Position numbers and translations under genes: made by a program
Shown: positions 41,170 through 51,040 of the stretch, piece after piece
How positions within the stretch are numbered: the first letter of the stretch is position 1
Layout of the letters: each line of letters begins with the position of its first letter
Assembly: GCF_005771535.1 (NCBI RefSeq)
Contig: NZ_VANU01000001.1
Span: 744,001 to 808,000, forward strand
Length of the DNA: 64,000 nt
Direction: 5' to 3'
From: Arcobacter arenosus
Lineage (GTDB): Bacteria; Campylobacterota; Campylobacteria; Campylobacterales; Arcobacteraceae
Notes under the pieces: model-generated
What the model saw: only the letters and a program-made list of their open reading frames with translations
The model's database searches: none
Told to the model about the DNA's origin: nothing

Positions 41170-43449
41170 ATGTCTGTAAATTCATATGTAGTTGGTTTTC
41201 CAAGAATTGGAGAACAAAGAGAGCTTAAAAAAGTACTAGAAAGTTTTTGGACAAAAAATTGTTCATTCGATAAAGTAAAAAAAGTTGCAAGTAAATTAAA
41301 GAAAAGACACTGGGAATATCAAAAAGAAGCAGGAATTAAATATATAAGTTCAAATGACTTTTCCCTATACGACAATATATTAGATACTTGTATTATGTTA
41401 AACGCTATTCCTAAAAGATTTAGAAGTTTAAAAGATGAAGAGCTTTATTTTTCTATGGCAAGGGGTAATGACTCAAGTGTAGCTATGGAGATGACTAAAT
41501 GGTTTAATACTAATTACCACTATATAGTTCCCGAATTAAGTTTAGAAGATGAATATAAATTAAATGCCACAAAAATAATTGACGAATATAAAGAAGCTAA
41601 AAAGCTAGGGATAAAAACAAAAATAAATATCATTGGTCCTTTGACATTTTTAGGACTTTCTAAAAGAGTTGATAATGGTGATGTTTTTGAATTACATTCA
41701 AAAATTCTACCTATTTATAAAGAGTTGATTCAAGAGATTTCAAAATTAGATGATGAGATTTTTATACAAATAGATGAGCCTATTTTTGTAAAAGACAATG
41801 ACTCAAATTTATTAAATTTAATAAAACCAACATATGATTGTTTAGCAAATATTGCACAAAATATTAAAATCATTGTTACAACATATTTTGAACACTCAAA
41901 TGAAGCTACAAATATTTTAGTAAATACTCCTATTTGGGCTTTAGGTTTGGACTTTTTATATGGGAAAGAAAACATAAAATCTTTAGATGCAATTGCAAAT
42001 AGTGATAAAAAATTAATTGCAGGAGTTGTTGATGGAAGAAATATTTGGATAAATGATATTCAAAAAACTCTACTTTTACTAACAGAATTTAGTAAAAGAA
42101 TAAAAAAAGAAAATATCATTATTTCAACCTCTTGTTCCCTTTTGCATACCCCATTTACACTAAAATATGAAGAAAAACTTGATGAAGAGATAAAATCTTG
42201 GTTAAGTTATGCTTGGGAAAAACTTCAAGAATTAAGAGTAATTTCAAAGATTTTTTTTGAAGGTGTCATATCCTTAAAAAATAAAGATTTAATACACTAT
42301 GAAAAAAATATTTATGCAAACTATAGTAGAAGAAGTTCCCTAAGAATAAATGATAAAAAAGTACAAAAAAGGATTAAAGAGTTTAAAAATTATTCAAGAC
42401 AAGGGGAGTTTGAAGAAAGAATAAAACTTCAAAAAGAACTTTTAAAATATAAAAATTTAGCCACAACAACAATTGGTTCATTCCCTCAAACTCCTGAGAT
42501 TAGAAACTCAAGACGAGACTTTAAAAAAGCTTATATATCAAAAGAGCAATATGAAAAAGATATGAAAGAGTATATAGATTATTGTATAGCTTTTCAAGAG
42601 GAATGTGGCCTTGAAATTTTAGTACATGGTGAGCCAGAGAGAAATGATATGGTTGAATATTTTGGTGAACAATTAAATGGTTTTGCTTTTTCCCAAAATG
42701 GATGGGTTCAATCTTATGGTAGTAGATGCGTAAAGCCACCATTTATTTATGGTGATGTAAGTAGAGAAAAGCCTATGACAGTTGATTGGATAACCTATGC
42801 TCAAAGTAAAACAGACAAAATAATTAAAGGGATGTTAACAGGTCCAGTTACTATCTTAAATTGGTCCTTTGTAAGGGATGATATTCAAAGAAGTGAAGTT
42901 TCAAAACAAATAGCAGTTGCCCTAAGCGATGAGATTGATGACTTACAAAAAGAAGGAATCAAAATTATTCAAGTTGATGAAGCTGCTTTTAAAGAGGGAT
43001 ATCCTTTAAGAACAAAAAAAATAAAAGATTATGAGTCATGGGCTGTTAGAGATTTTAAAATATCTGTTAGTACAGCCTATAAAAAAACACAAATCCATAC
43101 CCATATGTGTTATAGTCAGTTTAATGATATTATAAAAACTATTGAAGAGATGGATGCAGATGTTATCTCAATTGAAACTGCAAGAAGTGGAAATGAACTT
43201 CTTAAAATATTCAAAGAAGTAGGATATAAACAAGAAGTTGGACCTGGAATATATGATATTCACTCCCCAAGAGTTCCAAGTGTAGAAGAGATGAAAACTC
43301 AAATAAAACTTTTATTAGAAGTTTTACCAAAAGAACAATTATGGATTAATCCAGATTGTGGACTAAAAACAAGAAAATGGCCAGAGACTAAACAAAGTTT
43401 AATAAATATGGTTGAGGCTGTAAAACAAATTAGAAAGGAGAATGGATAG
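41170..43449 (+). CDS. metE: Cobalamin-independent methionine synthase
   Basis: A 759-aa enzyme that moves the methyl group from 5-methyltetrahydropteroyl-triglutamate to homocysteine. It has two barrels: the N-terminal 'YVVGFPRIGEQRELKKVLESFW', then 'TTTIGSFPQTPEIRNSRRDF', 'HGEPERNDMVEYFGEQL', and the zinc ligands in 'HTHMCYSQF' and 'NPDCGLKTRKW'. AAAGGATATTA precedes the ATG. No cobalamin riboswitch is seen upstream. Confidence 0.95.
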   Translation: MSVNSYVVGFPRIGEQRELKKVLESFWTKNCSFDKVKKVASKLKKRHWEYQKEAGIKYISSNDFSLYDNILDTCIMLNAIPKRFRSLKDEELYFSMARGNDSSVAMEMTKWFNTNYHYIVPELSLEDEYKLNATKIIDEYKEAKKLGIKTKINIIGPLTFLGLSKRVDNGDVFELHSKILPIYKELIQEISKLDDEIFIQIDEPIFVKDNDSNLLNLIKPTYDCLANIAQNIKIIVTTYFEHSNEATNILVNTPIWALGLDFLYGKENIKSLDAIANSDKKLIAGVVDGRNIWINDIQKTLLLLTEFSKRIKKENIIISTSCSLLHTPFTLKYEEKLDEEIKSWLSYAWEKLQELRVISKIFFEGVISLKNKDLIHYEKNIYANYSRRSSLRINDKKVQKRIKEFKNYSRQGEFEERIKLQKELLKYKNLATTTIGSFPQTPEIRNSRRDFKKAYISKEQYEKDMKEYIDYCIAFQEECGLEILVHGEPERNDMVEYFGEQLNGFAFSQNGWVQSYGSRCVKPPFIYGDVSREKPMTVDWITYAQSKTDKIIKGMLTGPVTILNWSFVRDDIQRSEVSKQIAVALSDEIDDLQKEGIKIIQVDEAAFKEGYPLRTKKIKDYESWAVRDFKISVSTAYKKTQIHTHMCYSQFNDIIKTIEEMDADVISIETARSGNELLKIFKEVGYKQEVGPGIYDIHSPRVPSVEEMKTQIKLLLEVLPKEQLWINPDCGLKTRKWPETKQSLINMVEAVKQIRKENG

Positions 43450-43462
43450 GGAATTCTCCCTA

Positions 43463-43529
43463 TCTAAAAGTAGTTTGTATTTTCAATTGTTATGAAAAAC
43501 TATTCAAAGAAATACAAACTGTTTTTAGA
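43463..43529 (+). repeat. Long imperfect inverted repeat between metE and ilvA
   Basis: A 20-bp arm (43463-43482) matches its reverse complement (43510-43529) at 18 of 20 positions, with a 27-nt loop. The 3' arm contains GTTTTTAG. A separate 8-bp hairpin, GATAGGGA/TCCCTATC (43445-43464), lies just before it at the metE stop. Together they could terminate metE or regulate ilvA. Confidence 0.5.
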
Positions 43530-43564
43530 TATTATTCCAAATAATTTATATGAAAAGAAAAAAT

Positions 43565-44770
43565 ATGATTACTTTAAATGATGTAAAAGAAGCGAAAAAA
43601 AACTTAGAAAATGTAGCAAATAATACTCCAATTACAAAAGCTCCAATTTTAAGTGAAACCTTTAGAAGTGAAATCTATTTAAAAAAAGACAACTTACAAC
43701 TAACAGGAAGTTTTAAATTAAGAGGTGCTTTTAATAGAATTGCAAAACTTAGTGTTGAGAAAAAGGAAAAAGGTGTGGTTGCTGCAAGTGCTGGAAATCA
43801 CGCCCAAGGTTTAGCATTTGCTGCAAAATACTTTGATATAGAAGCAACTATTTTTATGCCAGAAGCTACTCCTCTTACAAAAGTTAGTGGTGTAAAATCT
43901 TATGGTGCAAATGTTGTTTTAGTAGGTGAAAACTTTGATGAAGCAAAAGAAGCTGCATATAAATTTGCAGAAGAAAATGATTGTGAATTTATTCATCCAT
44001 TTGCAGATGATGATGTTATTGCAGGTCAAGGAACTATTGCATTAGAAATTTTAGAAGAGATAAAAGATTTAAAACAAATTATTGTTCCAATTGGTGGAGG
44101 TGGTTTAATTTCAGGTATTGCAATAGCTGCAAAATCAATAAACCCAGATATAAAAATCATTGGTGTGGTTGCAAGTGGAGCTGCTGCTATGAAAGAATCT
44201 TATCGTTCACAAATGCCAATTGATTCAAGCTCAGTAAGAACTATTGCTGATGGGATTGCAGTAAGGGATGTAACACCAAAACTTCTAGATATTATTATTG
44301 ATTATGTTGATGATATTGTTGAAGTAAGTGATAATGAAATTGCAAATGCTATTTTATTTTTACTTGAAAAACATAAACTTGTGGTTGAAGGTGCTGGGGC
44401 AGTTGCAACTGCTGCAATTATGCATGAGAAAGTTGAAATTGAAGACTCAAAAGTTTGTGCAATAGTAAGTGGTGGAAATATTGATGTAACAATGCTTGCA
44501 CAAATTATAGAAAAAGGATTAGTAAAATCTAATAGAAAAATGAACTTAATTATCAAACTAATTGATAAACCTGGATCATTAACTAGATTAACAGAGATTT
44601 TTAAAGAATGTTCAGCAAATATTGTTCAAATAGATTATGATAGAGACTCAATTAAACTAGAATTTGGGGAGGCTCAAATTACAATCGCTTTAGAAACAAA
44701 AGGTGAGGAACACCAAAAATTAATACGTGAAAAATTGAAACAAAACGGATATAGATTCAAACAAATATAA
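43565..44770 (+). CDS. ilvA: Threonine ammonia-lyase (threonine deaminase) with C-terminal ACT domain
   Basis: About 401 aa. A PLP fold with the Schiff-base Lys in 'GSFKLRGAFNRI', 'AASAGNHAQGLA', the PLP phosphate loop 'PIGGGGLISGIA' and 'VVASGAAAMKES', plus a C-terminal ACT regulatory domain ('NLIIKLIDKPGSLTRLTEIF'). It makes 2-oxobutyrate for isoleucine synthesis; the single ACT type may be amino-acid regulated. Start Met at 43565 matches relatives; neither Met has a strong ribosome site. Confidence 0.9.
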   Translation: MITLNDVKEAKKNLENVANNTPITKAPILSETFRSEIYLKKDNLQLTGSFKLRGAFNRIAKLSVEKKEKGVVAASAGNHAQGLAFAAKYFDIEATIFMPEATPLTKVSGVKSYGANVVLVGENFDEAKEAAYKFAEENDCEFIHPFADDDVIAGQGTIALEILEEIKDLKQIIVPIGGGGLISGIAIAAKSINPDIKIIGVVASGAAAMKESYRSQMPIDSSSVRTIADGIAVRDVTPKLLDIIIDYVDDIVEVSDNEIANAILFLLEKHKLVVEGAGAVATAAIMHEKVEIEDSKVCAIVSGGNIDVTMLAQIIEKGLVKSNRKMNLIIKLIDKPGSLTRLTEIFKECSANIVQIDYDRDSIKLEFGEAQITIALETKGEEHQKLIREKLKQNGYRFKQI

Positions 44771-44811
44771 AAAGATTTTTTGCATTTATTAAAAATTTAG
44801 TAAACAAAATA

Positions 44812-44817
44812 TATAAT
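44812..44817 (+). promoter_or_regulatory. -10 box for atpB
   Basis: TATAAT lies 45 bases before the atpB ATG, with an AAGGAAGAC ribosome site between. The -35 region is only AT-rich. Confidence 0.55.
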
Positions 44818-44862
44818 GTGCGGTATATTTTAGTCAAAGTAAAGATTTAAAAAAGGAAGACA

Positions 44863-45549
44863 ATGGAAGGAAGACTGTTTACATTCTTGGGAATTATTAG
44901 CCATGACCAAGTATGGATTATCTTATCACACTTTGTTATAGTGGTAGGGATTGTTATGTTATTAGCTAGAGCTGCAACTAGAAAGATGCAACTAGTACCA
45001 ACTGGTTCACAAAATGCAATGGAAACATTTATTGGTGGAATCATCTCTATGGGTGCAGATACAATGGGAGAGGAAAATGCAAGAAGATATTTACCATTAA
45101 TTGGTTCATTAGCTTTAGTAATTTTCTTTAGTAATATGCTTGGTATTATTCCAGGTTTTGAATCTCCTACAGCAAATATCAACTTCACATTAAGTTTAGC
45201 ACTTATTGTTTTTGTTTACTATAACTATGTTGGTATCAAAATGAACGGTTTTGTAAATTACTTTAAACATTTTGCTGGACCTATGCCTATATTAGCTCCA
45301 TTAATGTTCCCAATCGAAATCATTTCTCACTTATCAAGAATCATCTCTTTATCATTCAGACTTTTTGGTTCAATTAGAGGGGATGATATGTTTACAATGG
45401 TTCTTTTAATGTTAGTTCCATGGATTGTACCAATGGCTGGTTTCTTTATGCTTGCTGCATTTGGATTCTTACAAGCATTTATTTTTGCAATCTTAACTTA
45501 TGTTTATATTGCTGGTTCAGTTATGATGGCTGAAGAAGATCACCACTAA
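44863..45549 (+). CDS. atpB: ATP synthase F0 subunit a
   Basis: A 228-aa membrane protein with six or so helices. The essential Arg lies in 'SHLSRIISLSFRLFGSIRGDDM', flanked by 'PIEIISHLSR' and 'FFMLAAFGFLQAFIFAILTYVYI'. It forms the proton half-channels against the c-ring. As usual in Campylobacterota it stands apart from the other atp genes and ends in a terminator. Confidence 0.95.
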   Translation: MEGRLFTFLGIISHDQVWIILSHFVIVVGIVMLLARAATRKMQLVPTGSQNAMETFIGGIISMGADTMGEENARRYLPLIGSLALVIFFSNMLGIIPGFESPTANINFTLSLALIVFVYYNYVGIKMNGFVNYFKHFAGPMPILAPLMFPIEIISHLSRIISLSFRLFGSIRGDDMFTMVLLMLVPWIVPMAGFFMLAAFGFLQAFIFAILTYVYIAGSVMMAEEDHH

Positions 45550-45573
45550 AAAACTATAAGAACTTTTAAACTT

Positions 45574-45602
45574 AAAGGGAAAGAATTTTATTCTTTCCCT
45601 TT
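45574..45602 (+). terminator. Intrinsic terminator after atpB
   Basis: AAAGGGAAAGAA (45574-45585) pairs with TTCTTTCCCTTT (45591-45602) over a 5-nt loop, followed by a run of T. A textbook Rho-independent terminator. Confidence 0.85.
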
Positions 45603-45669
45603 TTTTATGCCTAAAATTTAATATAATCTATTATAAAATCATTGAAACATTTTATTAGGAAAAAGATAG

Positions 45670-46236
45670 ATGAACAATGACTTGATTAGTTATTTGATAA
45701 CTGATCCTTTATATTACTCAAATAAAAAAGATACATTTGAGAAAAAACTACAAGAAGTATTAAATTCAAAAAAAGTTGATTTTGCTTGTTTTAGAGATGA
45801 TGAATCTGAAAACTTTGAAGAATTAGCAAAAAGTTTTGTGGATATTTGTAAAAAAAATAATGTTGAAAAGATATTAATTAATTCTGATTTTGAGCTAGCT
45901 TCTAAACTAGGTGCGGATGGGGTTCATCTTAAATCAACACAATTTGATAAAATCAAAGAAGCTAAAAAACTAGATTTATACACAATAATCTCTTGCCACA
46001 ACTACAAAGATATAGAAGAGGCTTTAAAGTATCATATAAATGCTATTACATATTCTCCTATTTTTGAAACTCCAAATAAAGGTGAACCAAAGGGAATAAG
46101 TAAGCTAAGGGAAACTATTCAAGTTTTCGAAGATCTAGATATAATAGCTTTGGGTGGAATTATAGATGACAAGCAAGTAGAACAAATAAAAAAAACTGAT
46201 GCCTTTGGCTTCGCTTCAATTAGATATTTTATTTAA
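45670..46236 (+). CDS. Thiamine-phosphate synthase-like protein (ThiE/TenI family)
   Basis: A 188-aa TIM barrel: 'DKLGADGVHLKS'-like 'SKLGADGVHLKST', 'TIISCHNYKDIEEAL', 'AITYSPIFETPNKGEPKGI' and 'IIALGGIIDDKQV' match the pyrophosphate and thiazole loops of ThiE. At the short end for the family, it could be the true ThiE or a TenI-type paralogue. Its end overlaps the converging helicase gene by 8 bp. Confidence 0.75.
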   Translation: MNNDLISYLITDPLYYSNKKDTFEKKLQEVLNSKKVDFACFRDDESENFEELAKSFVDICKKNNVEKILINSDFELASKLGADGVHLKSTQFDKIKEAKKLDLYTIISCHNYKDIEEALKYHINAITYSPIFETPNKGEPKGISKLRETIQVFEDLDIIALGGIIDDKQVEQIKKTDAFGFASIRYFI

Positions 46237-48970
46237 GCTCTACAAGTTTTGCTTCATCTTCATTTAAATAGATTATAAAAGCATATACCTCATCACTATT
46301 TTCAATTTTACTAATTGCCTTTTTATAGTGATTTACTTGGAGTTTATGCTCTTGTAATTCATCTTTAGTTGTCTTATAATCAAAGATATAATATTTATTA
46401 TCTTTAATAGCAAATAAATCAATAATTTTTAATTCACCTTTATAAAGTAAAGATTGTTCCTTATTAAAACTAGCATTTTCTATTAATTTTTTAAAGGTTT
46501 CATTTTCAATTAATTTTTTGATTCTTTTTTTAATGTTTTCAATATCATTATCATGTAAATAGCTAGAAAATCTATTTTTAACTAAAGAGATAGAATAATC
46601 TAAAGATGCTTGATCAAATTGATTCATCATCTCAAGACAATAGTGTGTGGCAATACCAAAATATCTTGAATACAAAGAATACTCTTTTTCATTTTCTTTT
46701 GATACAGGTTTTTCTTGAGTCCCTAAATCAAGTGGTTTATAAATAACCTTATTTGCTTTTTCATAGTTAATACTTTTTTCATCACTTTTTATTACTTCAC
46801 CAATAGCACACTTATTTAAAGATAATAAATCAAATACTGACTTATTCTGCTTTTTGAAGATTATCATATTTTTTTTAGCCCTTGTCATGGCAACATATAA
46901 AATATTTAATTCATCATCTTTAGCTAAAGCTTTTTCTTTTTCTTGTGCTTTTTTATACTGCTCATTGAAGCTTTCAATATTTGCAATTTTATAATAAATA
47001 TTTTTTAAATGTACATCATCATATTCAAATAGTAAAGAGTTTTTATCTGCATTCTTTTGTTTAATTCTATCAAGAAGTAATACTGTATGAAACTCTAGTC
47101 CCTTTGATTTAAAAATAGTTAATATTTGAAGACCAATTTGTTCAGAATTTTCAATGGAAGTTTCCATTTTATCTATTTCATAAATAAAATCAACAATATT
47201 TTTAAACTTACTACACTCTTCAATTAATTTGATAACATTATCATCGGTTAGCTTTAATAAATCTGCCGTTTGTAAAACTATTTCTTGAACACTTTGATTT
47301 TTTATATCTACATCTAAATCAAAACTTGTATTAGGTTCATTTCCAATTATTGCATTAAGATTTTCTTTATATAAATCCTCTTTAAAATAAAAATATTTAA
47401 TTGCATTAATTACAGCCTTTACATTTTCTTGATTTATTAATTTTGAGGTCATTTCTGTGGATATTTTTAAACTAGGAAACATCTTTTTTAAATAAGAGTA
47501 GATATTTAACACATCATCATTTGTATAGGTTAATATTGCAATATCATTACTATTAACGCCATTTTGCATAAGTTGTGATATTTTTTTTGCTATATTTTCA
47601 AACTCATTATCTTTTTTCTCTTTATTTGCTAAAAAATCATCTTCAAAAACTTCTACAAATCCACCTTTATAAATCGCATTTTGATCATGATATTCATAGT
47701 TTATTAACTGTGAAAATGAATTATTTACAAAATTTACTACATTTTCACAAGACCTAAAGTTTGTATTTAAAACCTCAACTTCAACTAAAGTGTTTGTTTT
47801 TAAAACATAATCAAAAAGTTCCCTTTTCCCACCTCTAAATCTATAAATTGATTGTTTAGTATCTCCAACATAAAAAAATGTTTTAAAACTATTATCTCCT
47901 GATAATATCTCTTTAATTAATGGCTCTAAAATTTTATACTGAAGTAAAGAGGTATCTTGAAACTCATCAATTAATATATGTGAAAACTTTGAATCTAATC
48001 TAAAATATAAAAACTCTTTATCAATTCTTGTACTTAATAACTCATATACCAAATTTGAAATATCATTAAAGTGTAAATAGTTTTTTGCCCTATTGTATTT
48101 TGTTTTATACTCTTTAAAAAGATTAAAAAGATAAAATAATCTGCTTAAAGAAAACCCTGCCCTAATTTTATAGTAAACTTCAATCTCATTTTTCAAATTT
48201 GAAAATATTGATTCAAGATGTTCGTTTGAACATTTTTTAAAATAGTTATATTCACTTGGACTATTTTTTGTTATCCAAGATTTTGTAATAAATTCATCAA
48301 AATTTTCAAAATCCACTGCTTTTAAAGCACTATTCGAAGCATTTGTACAATTAAGAATATGTTCTTTTACTTGGAATGCAAACTTCATACATTGCTCTTT
48401 TTGAACATTTATTAAACTTGCATCAATATTTAAAGGTTTAAAGGTCTCATTTTTTTCAAATAATTCACTAAAAACATCAAATAAAGAGGAATATTTCTTT
48501 TTCTCATAAAGTTGAAAATCAATTAATTTATCAAAATCATCTAAAGAAAGTGATTCTAAAAATTTAGCACTTAAATTTTCAATATCATCCTCTTTTATCT
48601 CAAAATCATCACTTATTCCTAAATATCCACAAAACTCCCTAAGTATTTTATTTACAAATTTATCAATTGTGAAAATTGATAAAGAAGCATTTGTAAAATC
48701 ATCAAGGATTTTTTCTTTTTTTTCTAGAATTTTCTCTTTACTAAAGCCAGAGTTTTTTATTATTTGCTCTAAATAAGCTTCATCTTCACCTAAGTTTTGT
48801 AAGGTTTTGAAGATTCTTTCACTCATTTCATTTGCAGCTTTATTTGTAAAAGTAAGGGTTAATATCTCTTTAGGTTTTGCACCTTTTAAAAGTAAGCTTA
48901 TATATCTAACAGTTAAGGCAAATGTTTTACCACTTCCTGCACTAGCTTTTAATGCCAAAAATTTTTTCAT
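46229..48970 (-). CDS. RecB-like UvrD-family helicase/nuclease
   Basis: A 913-aa protein for double-strand-break repair. Walker A is 'LKASAGSGKTFALTVRYISLL', motif II 'HILIDEFQDTSLLQ', then 'GDTKQSIYRFRGG' and 'VLLLDRIKQ'/'NILYVAMTRAKKNMII'. At the C-terminus 'IDLFAIKDNKYYIFDYKTTKDE' is a RecB-type nuclease site (Asp...Asp-Tyr-Lys). It fits the RecB-like/AddA type of Campylobacterota; no addB partner is adjacent. The ribosome site is weak. Confidence 0.85.
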   Translation of the reverse strand: MKKFLALKASAGSGKTFALTVRYISLLLKGAKPKEILTLTFTNKAANEMSERIFKTLQNLGEDEAYLEQIIKNSGFSKEKILEKKEKILDDFTNASLSIFTIDKFVNKILREFCGYLGISDDFEIKEDDIENLSAKFLESLSLDDFDKLIDFQLYEKKKYSSLFDVFSELFEKNETFKPLNIDASLINVQKEQCMKFAFQVKEHILNCTNASNSALKAVDFENFDEFITKSWITKNSPSEYNYFKKCSNEHLESIFSNLKNEIEVYYKIRAGFSLSRLFYLFNLFKEYKTKYNRAKNYLHFNDISNLVYELLSTRIDKEFLYFRLDSKFSHILIDEFQDTSLLQYKILEPLIKEILSGDNSFKTFFYVGDTKQSIYRFRGGKRELFDYVLKTNTLVEVEVLNTNFRSCENVVNFVNNSFSQLINYEYHDQNAIYKGGFVEVFEDDFLANKEKKDNEFENIAKKISQLMQNGVNSNDIAILTYTNDDVLNIYSYLKKMFPSLKISTEMTSKLINQENVKAVINAIKYFYFKEDLYKENLNAIIGNEPNTSFDLDVDIKNQSVQEIVLQTADLLKLTDDNVIKLIEECSKFKNIVDFIYEIDKMETSIENSEQIGLQILTIFKSKGLEFHTVLLLDRIKQKNADKNSLLFEYDDVHLKNIYYKIANIESFNEQYKKAQEKEKALAKDDELNILYVAMTRAKKNMIIFKKQNKSVFDLLSLNKCAIGEVIKSDEKSINYEKANKVIYKPLDLGTQEKPVSKENEKEYSLYSRYFGIATHYCLEMMNQFDQASLDYSISLVKNRFSSYLHDNDIENIKKRIKKLIENETFKKLIENASFNKEQSLLYKGELKIIDLFAIKDNKYYIFDYKTTKDELQEHKLQVNHYKKAISKIENSDEVYAFIIYLNEDEAKLVELK

Positions 48971-49101
48971 AGCTGATTGTACTATAATTTTATTAAGTAA
49001 AAAATAACATTTTCACTTAATTGATTTTTAGATATTAAACTAAATTATTTTTTTAAGAATATAAGTGTTACAATCTTATTTATTTTTTCGAAAGGAACTT
49101 T

Positions 49102-50943
49102 ATGAATTCAAAAAGAAAAATATCACTGTCTTTACTTCTAGTAATGTCTGTAATGTTTATTATCCTTATTATAAATATTCTTATCAACTTTAGAGAATAT
49201 GGAATACAAAGTGTTGAGAATAAAGCAAAAGCTATTGCCCAAACTGTTAAACACAGTTTAACTTCCCACATGGTTAATGGCGTAATAGATAACAGAAGTT
49301 TATTTTTAGAACAAATTGAGAATCTTGAAAATATTGATAATATTTGGCTATCAAGAGCTCCTGCCGTGATTGAACAATTTGGTAAGGGGAACAATAACGA
49401 AGTTGCTAGAGATAAAATTGATGAAGAAGTTCTAAATACAGGAAAAGAAAAAGCAGTAGTAGAAGAAAAAATCTTTGGAAAAAGTAGTTATAGAATAACT
49501 ATTCCATATATTGGAAACTCTGAAGGAAGTATAGATTGTTTATCTTGTCATACAACTGCAAAAGAAGGTGATACTTTAGGAGCAATTACTATATCAATGT
49601 CAGTTGATGATTTAAAAGAAGTAGGAATAACAACCCTAACAAATACAACTATTATTGCACTTATCTTGATTGTTTTCATTTTAATTTTTGTAAATAAATT
49701 AATTTCACCATTTTTAACACTTTTTGAATCAATTAATAGGGTTATGAAAAAAGCTCAAATTGGTGATTACTCAGATAGAATTGGTGAAACAAATGGAAAA
49801 GAAAGTGATGAAGTAGCAAGTTGGATTGACGGTTTATTAGAGAAACTTCAATCTACATTAGAAGATATTGAACATAAAATTAATGTGTTTTTAGTTCATC
49901 AAAAAAGAAAAAGAATTGATCCTTTAGTAGATGTAAAAACAACAGTAAATAGGCTTGCTGATATTTATAGATTTAGAAAAACAATTGAACATGATGAAAA
50001 TATAAATGAAGTTTATGAAAGATTAGCTTATATTTTAAGAGAGAAATTTAAAATAACAGATTTCAATTTTATTGAAGCAGATACAACCCATAAAAATACA
50101 AATGTTATTTATATAGAAAAAGAGATTCATTGTAATGCACAAGATGGTTGTAGAGCAGATAGAACAAATACAATAGTGGATTCTTGTCAATTTCATAAAA
50201 TGTGTGACAAGTTTAATTATGAAACAAAAAAATCTCATATCTGTATCCCTTATTCAATTTCTAATGATTTAGATTTTATTGTTTCAATTGTAAATGATAC
50301 AGAAGAGGAACACCAAAGAGTTAGAGATTTATTACCTTCTGTTCAAGACTATATTGATACTGCAAAACCAGAAATTGTAAGTAAAAAACTTATGTATAAA
50401 CTCGAGCTTACAGCAAGAACAGACCCATTAACTGGTCTTTATAATAGAAAATATTTAGAAGAATCATTAAAAACTATTGTTTCACAAGCAAAAAGAGCGA
50501 ATATAACTTATGGAATTTTAATGGCTGATATAGATTTCTTCAAAATGATTAATGATACTTATGGACATGATGTAGGAGATGAAGCGATTAAAATTGTGTC
50601 TCAAACACTTATTGAAAATACTAGAGAATCAGATATAGTAATTAGATTTGGAGGGGAAGAGTTTATTGTACTTCTTCACAATTGTAATGAAGATTTTGTA
50701 TTTGAAATTGCAGAAAAAATTAGAGTTGCATTTTCAAAAAAAGAGATACCAGTTGCTAGTACTTCTTTTAATAAAACTATTAGTATAGGTGCTTCAATCT
50801 TTCCTACTCATACAAACAATTTTTGGCAATGTGTTAAATTTGCAGATATCGCTTTATATAATGCAAAAGAGAATGGAAGAAATAAATCAGTTGTATTTTC
50901 AAAAGAACTTTTAAAAGATAAAGAATTAACAGATGAATATTAG
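49102..50943 (+). CDS. Diguanylate cyclase with periplasmic c-type heme sensor domain
   Basis: A 613-aa protein: membrane helix (about 8-29), periplasmic domain with a single CxxCH at Cys146-His150 ('SIDCLSCHTTAKEG'), a second helix (about 178-198), a HAMP-like linker, a Cys-rich cytoplasmic region ('CNAQDGCRADRTNTIVDSCQFHKMC') and a GGDEF domain with active 'RFGGEEF' and an RxxD inhibitory site ('RESD'). It should make c-di-GMP in response to redox, NO or another heme signal. AAAGGAAC precedes the ATG. Confidence 0.88.
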   Translation: MNSKRKISLSLLLVMSVMFIILIINILINFREYGIQSVENKAKAIAQTVKHSLTSHMVNGVIDNRSLFLEQIENLENIDNIWLSRAPAVIEQFGKGNNNEVARDKIDEEVLNTGKEKAVVEEKIFGKSSYRITIPYIGNSEGSIDCLSCHTTAKEGDTLGAITISMSVDDLKEVGITTLTNTTIIALILIVFILIFVNKLISPFLTLFESINRVMKKAQIGDYSDRIGETNGKESDEVASWIDGLLEKLQSTLEDIEHKINVFLVHQKRKRIDPLVDVKTTVNRLADIYRFRKTIEHDENINEVYERLAYILREKFKITDFNFIEADTTHKNTNVIYIEKEIHCNAQDGCRADRTNTIVDSCQFHKMCDKFNYETKKSHICIPYSISNDLDFIVSIVNDTEEEHQRVRDLLPSVQDYIDTAKPEIVSKKLMYKLELTARTDPLTGLYNRKYLEESLKTIVSQAKRANITYGILMADIDFFKMINDTYGHDVGDEAIKIVSQTLIENTRESDIVIRFGGEEFIVLLHNCNEDFVFEIAEKIRVAFSKKEIPVASTSFNKTISIGASIFPTHTNNFWQCVKFADIALYNAKENGRNKSVVFSKELLKDKELTDEY

Positions 50944-50960
50944 GAGTTGAAATCAACTCC
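50943..50960 (+). terminator. Hairpin after the heme-GGDEF gene
   Basis: GGAGTTGA (50943-50950) and TCAACTCC (50953-50960) form a hairpin starting at the stop codon. The following T-content is modest, so this is a weak terminator. Confidence 0.45.
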
Positions 50961-50991
50961 TAATAAATTTAGCAAATAAGCAAATTTTGAG

Positions 50992-50997
50992 TATAAT
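50992..50997 (+). promoter_or_regulatory. -10 box for argB-thrC
   Basis: TATAAT lies 43 bases before the argB ATG. No clear -35. Confidence 0.5.
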
Positions 50998-51040
50998 GCC
51001 AAATTTAAATTAAATTGATTACTCAAAAGGTTATAAGCCT

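Noticed and set aside
41730-41975. 81-aa minus-strand ORF inside metE
   Set aside because: Shadow of the metE frame with no start signal.
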